The notes beneath the pieces were generated by a model. The model saw nothing but the letters and a program-made list of their open reading frames with translations, was not told the origin of the DNA and did not search any database. From Clostridia bacterium (GTDB lineage Bacteria; Bacillota; Clostridia; Christensenellales; Aristaeellaceae), in assembly GCA_017431365.1 (NCBI GenBank), contig JAFRLF010000063.1, positions 1-47,223 of the forward strand: DNA of 47,223 nt, in the 5' to 3' direction. Made by a program: the position numbers and the translations under genes. Below, one piece after another: positions 34,519 to 41,812 of the stretch. How positions within the stretch are numbered: the first letter of the stretch is position 1; the number at the start of each line of letters is the position of its first letter.

Positions 34519-34595
34519 GTGCCTGTAGCTCAGCCGGATAGAGTGCTTGGCTACGAACCAAGAGACCGGGGGTTCGAGTCCCTCCAGGCACGCCA
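34519..34595 (+). tRNA. tRNA-Arg, anticodon ACG
   Basis: A 77-base gene with encoded CCA. Acceptor GTGCCTG (34519-34525) pairs with CAGGCAC (34585-34591); D stem GCTC/GAGT with one wobble; anticodon stem CTTGG/CCAAG encloses CTACGAA (anticodon ACG, normally deaminated to ICG); T arm GGGGG-TTCGAGT-CCCTC. Its 3' end is the left boundary of the island that follows. Confidence 0.97.
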
Positions 34596-34596
34596 T
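34585..34596 (+). repeat. attL-like repeat in the tRNA-Arg 3' end
   Basis: CAGGCACGCCAT, the acceptor strand plus CCA and one base, is repeated exactly at 41329-41340. This is the usual place for integration by tyrosine recombinases. Confidence 0.7.
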
Positions 34597-34601
34597 TGAT
34601 G

Positions 34602-34635
34602 ACCAGTTCATATTTTTGTATGAACTGGTTTTTTT
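34602..34635 (+). terminator. terminator after tRNA-Arg(ACG)
   Basis: Perfect 11-bp stem ACCAGTTCATA (34602-34612) / TATGAACTGGT (34619-34629), 6-base loop, then a seven-T run. Confidence 0.9.
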
Positions 34636-34756
34636 GTTAGCAGCCCATTAAACATCTCGTATGCCAGGCAATCACGGATTACCAAAAATAGATATCTGTG
34701 TTTTCCGCACAAATCCATGCACGGGTTTACTAAAAACTGTCATTAGTCTAAGCGTA

Positions 34757-34981
34757 CTAAATGGCCCTCAGGTGATTTTTGACATTTTCGATAGTCCTCT
34801 GTCTCGTTTCATCCATTGAGTGCATATACCTGTTCATTGTCGCGGAGATTTCGCTGTACCCGATAATTAATTGCCTGAAGTGTCTTAGGCGCTACACCAA
34901 CGTTATTAAGTTAGTTTGCAAATCAATGGCACAAGTATGCAGAGTCGCACCATGTAAATCAATGGTGTGGGTAATCCTTTC
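34757..34981 (-). pseudogene. degenerate tyrosine recombinase (integrase), C-terminal remnant
   Basis: Reading the minus strand from about 34981 to 34757 in one frame gives pieces of an integrase C-terminus broken by a stop: LHGATLHTCAIDLQTN (compare the family's LHDLRHTCA box), then after a TAG codon EISATMNRYMHSMDETRQ, matching the IS-x-TM-x-x-Y-x-H segment with the nucleophile tyrosine. A second frame supplies NNVGVAPKTLQAI, the part expected between them, so at least one frameshift is also present. The HxxR box has lost its spacing and the GH(S) motif reads GYS, so it cannot be active. It sits 160 bases inside the tRNA-Arg attachment site, where an island integrase belongs. Confidence 0.65.
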
Positions 34982-35269
34982 TAATGTTATGTTGTGACAT
35001 GAAAAAGGTTATTAGCTTGTCCTCTTCTCCTATGGTATAGCCTTCTTTTCTAAGCGGTAGGAGATATTATAATAAAGGTTTCATGATTGGGATATTCCGA
35101 AATCCGCTTTTGTTTACGGCGTGGCAATAACTGGCTATTTATTTGCGGGATATGTGATATCTCGTCATATGTGGAGAACTATTCTCAAGATCAACATCCT
35201 CTCATTTAAAACTGGTAACTTGGCAGGTGCATGTGACGATAACACCAGAGCAAGTAAACCAACAGTCGG
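34982..35269. other. AT-rich gap without an intact gene
   Basis: I see no supported gene here. A minus-strand stretch upstream of the integrase remnant (reading YTIGEEDKLITFFMSQHN around 34990-35040) may be more of the same decayed gene or another one, and a plus-strand stretch reading GVAITGYLFAGYVISRH near 35120 is not recognised. The region looks like decayed mobile-element DNA. Confidence 0.5.
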
Positions 35270-35299
35270 TTGACTTCTCATAAGATGCGATTTTATAAT
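35270..35299 (+). promoter_or_regulatory. promoter of the XRE-GH51 fusion gene
   Basis: TTGACT (35270-35275), 18-base spacer, perfect TATAAT (35294-35299). An imperfect dyad AACC-n7-GGTT (about 35256-35271) touches the -35 and could be an operator, possibly for the fusion protein itself. Confidence 0.65.
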
Positions 35300-35381
35300 T
35301 GTATTAAGATTTTTACCAAAGACCGTCATTTGCGAAGATTCTGTCTGTTCTCTTAGGGGTACTATCGCGAGAGGTGTAATC

Positions 35382-37481
35382 ATGGATATCTATAAAATCG
35401 GATCATTGATCGCGGCGGAACGCAAAAAGCTTGGTATGACGCAGGAGAGTCTGGGAACCCGGTTGGGAGTGACCGCGAAAGCTGTTTCCAAATGGGAACG
35501 CGGGTTGAGTTATCCTGACATAACGCTAATTGGAAAACTTGCCAACGAGCTGAAGATTAGCATTGTAGAACTGTTGTTTGGCGAGGTGAGCCGTTCTTCC
35601 GTCTGCTATATTGATGAAAAGGAAGCTATCTCTCCCGTTTCCCTGAACTGTGATGAAGAATTAACACTGAGTTTTGAAGACGACAGAGGTTTCGTCGTTT
35701 CCCCCTATTTATTTGGCGAAAATCTAGAGCATACGCGCGCGAACATTTATCTTGGATTATCTGCGCAGATGCTTAAAAACCGTAAATTTGTCGGAAAAAC
35801 CATGGCGTGTCGCGGTTATTCTACGGAATGGTATCCTATTGGAGATAAGGTATTCTTTGCACATAGCGAGCCGTATACTAGACACGATGAAACGTTCTAT
35901 CATATGAAGCGCCGGAATGAATGTCATACACAACAAATCACCAATCTATACGGCGGGATTTCTGGGATTGGACAACATGGGCTATGTATCCGACAAAACG
36001 CGAATTATGAGTTTCGCATCGTGATCAAATCCACAGCGTCTCTGACCGTATGCGTTGCGTTGACTGACCGCAACGGCATTGAGACCTATGCCAGCTGTGA
36101 GTTTATTGCGGACAGCAATGAATGGAGCAGTCATAGTATGACGCTTCAATCCACAAAAACGGATAATGACGCAGACATTCGAATCACCTTTGAGGGAGAA
36201 GGCAGCCTGTTTATCGGTTGTGTATCACTGATGCAGGAAGGCCATTTCAGGGGAATGAGACGTGACGTCATCGATCTGCTCAAAGATATGGGCATCCATA
36301 TTCTGCGCTGGCCCGGAGGGAATTTTGCAGGGGAATACTGCTGGTATGACGGATTGATGCCTGTTGATATGCGTGCACCATTTGCTTCATATCTGTGGTC
36401 CGAAACACAATCGCGTTCCGGCGGATATGATTTCCATGAAATCAATACCGATGATTTTATTGCGCTTTGTCGGGAAATAGGTGCGGAGCCGTATATCACG
36501 ATCAATCCCACATGGAATACACCTGAAGAAAATGCTGCATGGGTGGAGTATTGCAATGGAGATGCCAATACTCCTTTTGGAGCAATGCGCTCAGAGCGCG
36601 GGTTCCCGGCGCCCTATGACGTACATTTCTGGTCGTTGGGCAACGAATTTGGTTACGGCCATATGGAGGGCGATAATACACCATACGGATACAGCCAGAT
36701 CGCCATGAAGAATGCAGAGAAAATGCTAAGTGTCAGTGACAAGCTATGTCTATGCACATGCGGACCTTATCCTAACAGCGAGTGGGTAGCCCACGCAGCA
36801 AAACCTATGAGCGCTGTTGCGCAGTTGGTTTCAATGCACTATTATGCTCCTTCACCAACCTATGCTGATCCGGTGATATTGCAGAAGGAATATGAACTAT
36901 GCCTCGGTGCTGTGGAAATTGCGCGTCGCAAGCTGCATATTCTCAGATGCAACCTTGACGAATCTTTGAAAATATCTTTCGACGAATGGAACACTTGGAA
37001 CGCTTGGTATCGCCCAAGCAGCGTCACGGACGGCATTTTTACCGCGTTAATGTTGCATATGCTTATTGAAGAGGCTGAAAACCTCGGTATTGTGATTGCC
37101 TGCCATTTTGAAGCGGTGAATGAAGGAATGATCGAGACTAATCCAGAAGGAGCATCGCTGACAGCTTCCGGACAGGCATTTGCGCTTATTCAGCAGCACG
37201 CGGGTGGCAGGTTGATGCACGCTTCTGCAAACGCAGCTGCCAGTAAAAAAGACAATGTAATCGTCGTCACAGTTGTCAATCCATCGTTTGGCAATCAGAG
37301 GCAAGTCATCATTCCTCGAGAAGGTATGCTTATAGAAGCATTTGTTTATGCAGCCGAACGGATTTTGCCGTATACGCGGTTTGAAGTCGAACCTGTTCAG
37401 ACGAGGCTTGAAGGCGACACGTACACGTTTATCATGCCGCCGCATAGTCTGCTGTTTGCGAGATTTCAGATAGGATCATAG
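35382..37481 (+). CDS. XRE-type HTH domain fused to a GH51-like glycosidase
   Basis: A 699-residue protein with two unrelated parts. Residues 1-68 are a complete XRE/Cro helix-turn-helix (IGSLIAAERKKLGMTQESLG, VTAKAVSKWERGLSYPD). Residues about 90-699 are an arabinofuranosidase-like enzyme: LFGENLEHT, RWPGGNFAGEYCWYDG (309-324), acid/base Glu422 in SLGNEFGYG, nucleophile Glu535 in SFDEWNTWN, and a C-terminal beta domain ending MPPHSLLFARFQ. Both catalytic glutamates are present, so it may bind DNA and hydrolyse or sense an arabino-oligosaccharide. AGAGGTG precedes the ATG, and the HTH reads straight into the enzyme without a stop. It heads the sugar transporter genes of the island. Confidence 0.85.
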   Translation: MDIYKIGSLIAAERKKLGMTQESLGTRLGVTAKAVSKWERGLSYPDITLIGKLANELKISIVELLFGEVSRSSVCYIDEKEAISPVSLNCDEELTLSFEDDRGFVVSPYLFGENLEHTRANIYLGLSAQMLKNRKFVGKTMACRGYSTEWYPIGDKVFFAHSEPYTRHDETFYHMKRRNECHTQQITNLYGGISGIGQHGLCIRQNANYEFRIVIKSTASLTVCVALTDRNGIETYASCEFIADSNEWSSHSMTLQSTKTDNDADIRITFEGEGSLFIGCVSLMQEGHFRGMRRDVIDLLKDMGIHILRWPGGNFAGEYCWYDGLMPVDMRAPFASYLWSETQSRSGGYDFHEINTDDFIALCREIGAEPYITINPTWNTPEENAAWVEYCNGDANTPFGAMRSERGFPAPYDVHFWSLGNEFGYGHMEGDNTPYGYSQIAMKNAEKMLSVSDKLCLCTCGPYPNSEWVAHAAKPMSAVAQLVSMHYYAPSPTYADPVILQKEYELCLGAVEIARRKLHILRCNLDESLKISFDEWNTWNAWYRPSSVTDGIFTALMLHMLIEEAENLGIVIACHFEAVNEGMIETNPEGASLTASGQAFALIQQHAGGRLMHASANAAASKKDNVIVVTVVNPSFGNQRQVIIPREGMLIEAFVYAAERILPYTRFEVEPVQTRLEGDTYTFIMPPHSLLFARFQIGS

Positions 37482-37573
37482 TTATCATCGCGGCATATGG
37501 CTGCAGTATGAGAATGCGATCGACTCTCAAAAGATGACCGAGAATTCCGTATTACTGAAAGGAATGATATTCT

Positions 37574-38536
37574 GTGAGTGACAGCGCTGATAAGCGATAT
37601 AACGCCTCGCAGAGAAAAGTATATTCGCGGCGTTCTAAAACACTGTTGTATTTCTCTGGTCACTGGCAATTTTACCTGATGCTTGTGCCGCCCATCATAT
37701 ATTATGCTGTGTTCCATTATAAACCTATGACGGGACTTGTTATCGCTTTTAAGGATTATAATATGTTTAAAGGGACATGGGCCAGCCCTTGGAGCGGATT
37801 AACGACATTTCGGTATATATTCAAGAATCCTGATTTTTATCGCGCTATCAAAAATACTCTTGTGTTGAATGTATTGAATCTGATTCTCGGCTTTCCCATG
37901 CCAATTTTGTTAGCTCTTTTTCTTAATGAATTAAAGACTGGTGTTATAAAGAAGATTACGCAAACAATCTTATATTTGCCACACTTCATATCATGGGTCA
38001 TTATTGGTGGTATGGCCTATCAAATCTTCTCCATGACCACAGGTATTGTCAATAATGCGCTGAATGCTGTGTTCGGTATAACCGTGCCCTTTCTAACAAA
38101 TCCCGGTTGGTGGGTTTTCACCTACTTTATTATCAGTGTTTGGCATTCTATCGGCTGGAGTGCGATCATATATATGTCAGCAATCACCTCGATTGACCAG
38201 GAAATCTACGAGGCGGCGAAGGTTGACGGTTCTACGCGCTTTCATACAATGTTTTTCATTACACTCCCCAACATCAAGAATACTATTGTCATAATGTTGA
38301 TTTTACAGGTTGGAACCATGGCTACAATCGGATTTGAACAGCCCCTGTCTTTACAGAATAGCGCTGTTATGTCCACTGCCGATGTCATATCGACCTTTGT
38401 ATATCGCGTCGGCACACAGAACGCCAAGTACTCCGTAGCGACAGGTGTGGGTATGTTCCAATCTATTATCAATTTCATACTTGTTGTCGGGACGAATACC
38501 ATCAGCAACCGCCTGACCGGTCAGGGCATCTGGTAA
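37574..38536 (+). CDS. sugar ABC transporter permease, LplB/YtePQ type
   Basis: A 320-residue inner permease with six membrane helices of the CUT1 family branch (LplB, YteP, YtcP-like) that imports complex oligosaccharides. The N-terminus reads HWQFYLMLVPPIIYYAVFHYKPM, and the EAA loop contacting the ATPase is EAAKVDGSTRFHTMFFITLP starting at residue 213. No ATPase gene is nearby, which is normal for this branch because a shared MsmX-type ATPase is used. The start is GTG at 37574 with AAGGA about 11 bases upstream. Lower G+C than the chromosomal genes. Confidence 0.92.
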   Translation: MSDSADKRYNASQRKVYSRRSKTLLYFSGHWQFYLMLVPPIIYYAVFHYKPMTGLVIAFKDYNMFKGTWASPWSGLTTFRYIFKNPDFYRAIKNTLVLNVLNLILGFPMPILLALFLNELKTGVIKKITQTILYLPHFISWVIIGGMAYQIFSMTTGIVNNALNAVFGITVPFLTNPGWWVFTYFIISVWHSIGWSAIIYMSAITSIDQEIYEAAKVDGSTRFHTMFFITLPNIKNTIVIMLILQVGTMATIGFEQPLSLQNSAVMSTADVISTFVYRVGTQNAKYSVATGVGMFQSIINFILVVGTNTISNRLTGQGIW

Positions 38537-38549
38537 GGGGGCTGTCAGT

Positions 38550-39461
38550 ATGAAACACAGAGATTTTAGGAGCAGACGCTCAAATCATATTCAACAGACG
38601 CACAGCGATACCATCTTCATATCAATCGTTTTGATCTTTATCATAATTCTGGTATTTCTATGTCTGTTTCCATTTTTAAATATCGTCTCCGTGTCCCTGT
38701 CTTCACGAGGCGCTGTTATGTCTAACGGGGTCGGACTGTGGCCGGTGGAATTTGATATCACGGCATATAAGGTAGTATTCAACAACCATTTGATGGTGCG
38801 ATCACTGTGGTTTACAATACTACTAACCGTTGTTTTTGTTGGACTGACAATGGGCATGACGGTAATGACCGCTTATCCGTTGGCGCGCAAGGATCTTAAG
38901 GGACGCAATATTATTCTTTTATACATCATATTCACCATGTATTTCTCAGGAGGCATGATACCCGGCTATTTGAACATCAAAGAATTGGGGCTCCTGAATT
39001 CTTTCTGGTCATTGGTATTGCCGGGTCTCATCTCTACTTACAATATGATTCTCATGAAGACGTTTTTTTCTTCGCTCCCGGAAGAGTTAGAGGAATCGGC
39101 GCGCATAGACGGGGCGGGTGAGTTCACAATACTGGTACGAATCATACTGCCACTGTCCAAGGCAATGCTGGCCACAATTGCTCTGTTTTACGCAGTATCG
39201 CGTTGGAATGGCTTTTCAGATTCTGTACTCTATATAAATGACTCCAGGATGTATACCCTTCAACTGCGTTTAAGGCAAATCGTTGCTCTGAACCAGTCTG
39301 ACGAAATGATTAACGACACACCGGAGGCAAAGGCGAGCTTGATTCCCGAAACGGTTAAGGCTGCATGTCTGGTGTTTTCAATGCTGCCGATTCTGGTAAT
39401 CTATCCGTGGCTGCAGAAGTACTTCGTTAAGGGCGTTATGATCGGCTCGGTAAAAGGCTGA
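38550..39461 (+). CDS. sugar ABC transporter permease, YtcP/LplC type
   Basis: A 303-residue permease with six membrane helices, partner of the preceding protein. The EAA loop is EESARIDGAGE at 181-191, followed by ILPLSKAMLATIALFY. The C-terminus (YPWLQKYFVKGVMIGSVKG) is the family's standard ending. The gene begins 13 bases after its partner. Its last 60 bases are duplicated downstream in a non-coding copy (see the repeat at 39401). Confidence 0.92.
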   Translation: MKHRDFRSRRSNHIQQTHSDTIFISIVLIFIIILVFLCLFPFLNIVSVSLSSRGAVMSNGVGLWPVEFDITAYKVVFNNHLMVRSLWFTILLTVVFVGLTMGMTVMTAYPLARKDLKGRNIILLYIIFTMYFSGGMIPGYLNIKELGLLNSFWSLVLPGLISTYNMILMKTFFSSLPEELEESARIDGAGEFTILVRIILPLSKAMLATIALFYAVSRWNGFSDSVLYINDSRMYTLQLRLRQIVALNQSDEMINDTPEAKASLIPETVKAACLVFSMLPILVIYPWLQKYFVKGVMIGSVKG

Positions 39462-39663
39462 AGACAGCTTCAACAGCGATACGCTGTTGAAGTGAGAATT
39501 TGGGGAGGGATCTGCATGAAAAAGGTATCGTCTATCCATGGTTGCAGAAGTACTTCGTAAAAAGGTGTCAATATCGGTTCCGTAAAGGGTAGAAGACGGC
39601 TTCAACAGCGTTATGCTGTTTAAGTAATAATTTGGGGAGGGATTTGCATGAAAAAGGTACTGT
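39401..39663 (+). repeat. imperfect 132-bp tandem duplication at the permease/binding-protein junction
   Basis: Copy 1 (39401-39531) holds the permease 3' end, a hairpin, the ribosome binding site GGGGAGGG and an ATG (39516). Copy 2 (39532-39663) repeats all of this with scattered changes and one inserted base, and its ATG (39648) starts the real binding-protein gene. The ATG of copy 1 opens only a 14-codon frame (MKKVSSIHGCRSTS). The second permease end is frameshifted and silent. Confidence 0.85.
39468..39492 (+). promoter_or_regulatory. 11-bp perfect hairpin in the intergenic leader
   Basis: CTTCAACAGCG (39468-39478), loop ATA, CGCTGTTGAAG (39482-39492). A decayed copy lies at 39600-39624. 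No T run follows, so it is more likely an mRNA stabiliser or processing site that separates binding-protein output from the permeases than a terminator. Confidence 0.65.
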
Positions 39664-41195
39664 CTCTTGCACTTATGGTGGCAATAGTGCTAAGCCTCGT
39701 CAGTTTTGCATCCGCAGAACCGGAGTATTCTGTGACGCTCAGGATCGAGGTTTATGACCGCGGCAACATGCCAGCAGAGTACGGCACTCCTGATAACAAT
39801 CGTTGGACACAGTGGATTCAGGAGAATTTCGGTGATCCCAACGGCATCAAGCTGGAATATGTTCCCATACCCCGCGGGGAATCTGATGTCGTACTGAACA
39901 CGATGATGGCCGGCGGGAATGCGCCTGACATCGTGTTCTCCTATTCTGAAACCTTGTACTATGATTACGCTTTAAAGGGAGGTCTGTATGATATCACTGA
40001 TTTGGTCGATGAGTACGGGGATAATTTGAAAGCGAACGTCTCAATGGATTACGGCGTATATCAGGGCCATCGCTATGCGATATTTGCGCGTCGCCTCGAG
40101 CAGACCATCACCTGCCACTTTATTCGCAAAGATTGGCTGGATCGGATTGGATATGAGCTGAAGGTCAATGAAGATGGTTTCTATCACATGTCTGTTGATG
40201 ACCTTACCGAATGTCTCGCCAAGTTCAAAGAGCTTGATTTGGATGGTACCGGTCAGGAGGTATTCCCCATTGGCGCGAATGGCAGTGGGAATGTTAGCCG
40301 TTCAACAAGAGGGATTTTTGAGTCTTTTTACAATAGGGCTGAAATTGATGAAAAGATGCGTGTCACAACTCCGAATATTACATGGCCTGGCTTCTATGAA
40401 GGTCTTGAATGGCTTAATATGGCGTATAATAATCGCTGGATTGACCCAGATTTCGTTGCAGATACCGACAACTCCCAAAAGTTGTTGGACTATAACATTG
40501 TAACTGGACGTTGTGGTTATTGGACGCACGATGCCTGGCATGGCGTTCAAAAGGGCGAAGCTCTTGAACAGCTGTATCTTGCCAATCCGGAAGCCGAAGT
40601 AGTGGCCTTCCAACTGGATAACGTGTACGGAGAACAAATGGTTGAACTATATGCTCCGACCGGAATGGTCATTATGGTGCCTGCAACCGCCAAGGATGAG
40701 GTTGCAGAGGCAGCTGTGAAGTACCTCAACTGGTTGGCTGATCCTAAAGTCCATCTCGTGCTTTATTACGGAATTGAAGGCGAACACTGGGAGATGGTAG
40801 ATGGTGTTCCAAGAAACATTGATGAACAATATGTCGCAGAGACTAAAATCAGCACAAGCGATCTGGCTATTATTTATAATGGCGATCCGAATTACGGGGC
40901 TAAGATGATCGTACTGGCATGTCCTGAAGTAATACAGCCTATCAGGGCCACAACCATTGAATTGGGCATGGTCGGCGGATTTGAACGTTACTCATTTGGT
41001 CAACCTATCGTGGCCGAAACAGAATATGGGACGACACTGGACTCCAAACGCGGGGAATTGCTAGCCACATGTATCATGTGCGCGCCGGAAGAACTCAAGG
41101 CAAACTATGACCAAAAAGTAGCAGAGTATATGAACATTGGCGGTCAGGCGGTGATCGACGAAAAAACACAGGTTTACGAGGAACTGAACAACTGA
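39648..41195 (+). CDS. extracellular sugar-binding protein of the ABC importer
   Basis: A 515-residue family 1 solute-binding protein (LipO/YtcQ-like). The signal peptide (about 1-23, MKKVLSLALMVAIVLSLVSF then ASA) has no lipobox cysteine, so a signal peptidase I cut is expected and the mature protein would not be lipid-anchored. The mature part has the expected GGNAPDIVFSYSE segment near residue 90 and aromatic-rich ligand-site stretches. It is preceded by GGGGAGGG. With the two permeases and the GH51-like fusion it suggests import of an arabinose-containing oligosaccharide, which is inference from context. Confidence 0.88.
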   Translation: MKKVLSLALMVAIVLSLVSFASAEPEYSVTLRIEVYDRGNMPAEYGTPDNNRWTQWIQENFGDPNGIKLEYVPIPRGESDVVLNTMMAGGNAPDIVFSYSETLYYDYALKGGLYDITDLVDEYGDNLKANVSMDYGVYQGHRYAIFARRLEQTITCHFIRKDWLDRIGYELKVNEDGFYHMSVDDLTECLAKFKELDLDGTGQEVFPIGANGSGNVSRSTRGIFESFYNRAEIDEKMRVTTPNITWPGFYEGLEWLNMAYNNRWIDPDFVADTDNSQKLLDYNIVTGRCGYWTHDAWHGVQKGEALEQLYLANPEAEVVAFQLDNVYGEQMVELYAPTGMVIMVPATAKDEVAEAAVKYLNWLADPKVHLVLYYGIEGEHWEMVDGVPRNIDEQYVAETKISTSDLAIIYNGDPNYGAKMIVLACPEVIQPIRATTIELGMVGGFERYSFGQPIVAETEYGTTLDSKRGELLATCIMCAPEELKANYDQKVAEYMNIGGQAVIDEKTQVYEELNN

Positions 41196-41212
41196 TTGGT
41201 TTTAGCTGCAAG

Positions 41213-41257
41213 GGAAAGAGACCGTGATATGATCAAATCACGGTTTCTTTCCTTATT
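41213..41257 (+). terminator. terminator of the island operon
   Basis: Long stem: GGAAAGAGACCGTGAT (41213-41228) pairs with ATCACGGTTTCTTTCC (41237-41252) with one wobble, 8-base loop, followed by TTATT. Confidence 0.8.
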
Positions 41258-41328
41258 AGGCACTATCTGCATTGTTGAAGCAGCAGGGCTACTAAAGATC
41301 TGTTCCGGAATACAGATAATGAGTACCA

Positions 41329-41340
41329 CAGGCACGCCAT
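41329..41340 (+). repeat. attR-like copy of the tRNA-Arg 3' end
   Basis: CAGGCACGCCAT, an exact 12-base copy of 34585-34596, without the rest of a tRNA. It is followed 3 bases later by a strong terminator, as expected if this was the original downstream flank of the tRNA gene before integration. Confidence 0.7.
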
Positions 41341-41343
41341 AAA

Positions 41344-41373
41344 GCGCCTTTCCTTGCGGAGAGGCGTTTTTTT
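41344..41373 (+). terminator. intrinsic terminator next to the attR-like repeat
   Basis: CGCCTTTCC (41345-41353), loop TTGC, GGAGAGGCG (41358-41366), then a seven-T run. It probably belonged to the tRNA-Arg gene before the island arrived. Confidence 0.85.
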
Positions 41374-41420
41374 ATTTCCATTTTCAGTCATTACACTCAT
41401 GTTAATTCGTGAGTTAGCCC

Positions 41421-41449
41421 TTGAAAACTCGTTGGCTTTGGATTAGAAT
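41421..41449 (+). promoter_or_regulatory. promoter of the cobalamin-riboswitch operon
   Basis: TTGAAA (41421-41426), 17-base spacer, TAGAAT (41444-41449), about 20 bases upstream of the riboswitch. Confidence 0.75.
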
Positions 41450-41467
41450 ACAGTCACAATTGAATAC

Positions 41468-41660
41468 GCAGTCAGGGTGTCCAGGGGTTTTCCGCCTGGG
41501 TGAAAAGGGAAGCCGGTGAGAATCCGGCGCAACAGCCATTACTGTATTTGGCGTAAGATCGGCGCACGATGCCATTGAGCGTTCAGCTTGAGAAGGCGCG
41601 CAGATCCGCGGTTGAGCCGCAGCCATAAGTCAGGAGACCTGCCAGGACTGTCAGAGGCTT
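41468..41660 (+). promoter_or_regulatory. cobalamin (B12) riboswitch aptamer
   Basis: The conserved core is unmistakable: GGTGAAAAGGGAAGCCGGTG (ending 41518) followed by GAATCCGGCGCAACAGCC, then CCGCAGCCATAAGT and the B12 box AGTCAGGAGACCTGCC (41628-41643). These bind adenosyl- or other cobalamins and normally switch off downstream genes when B12 is plentiful. It controls the transport and chelatase operon starting at 41813. Outer ends are estimated. Confidence 0.95.
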
Positions 41661-41742
41661 TGATTTCTTGGGTAGGGAAGAAGGACAGCCGTAAACCGCG
41701 GTCCGGATGTGTGTCCGGAGGCGTTGGTTTTTATGTGTGTGT

Positions 41743-41774
41743 CCCCTTCGTGATGAAGCGGGGCATTTCTTTTT
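41743..41774 (+). terminator. riboswitch expression-platform terminator
   Basis: CCCCTTC (41743-41749) pairs with GAAG-(C)-GGGG (41755-41763, one bulge), then ATTTCTTTTT. It lies between aptamer and first gene, 39 bases before the ATG, so B12 binding likely causes premature termination. The antiterminator partner was not worked out. Confidence 0.65.
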
Positions 41775-41812
41775 CCCTGTCCGGAAAAATATACGTTTTC
41801 GGAGGGTCATTT

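Noticed and set aside
34406-34591. Short minus-strand frame starting MPGGTRTPGLLVRSQAL
   Set aside because: This is the well-known false protein obtained by translating the complement of a tRNA gene; it overlaps tRNA-Arg(ACG).
41588-41812. In-frame upstream extension of the first binding-protein gene
   Set aside because: It starts inside the cobalamin riboswitch and runs through the terminator hairpin; the real ATG at 41813 has GGAGGG and is followed by a signal peptide.
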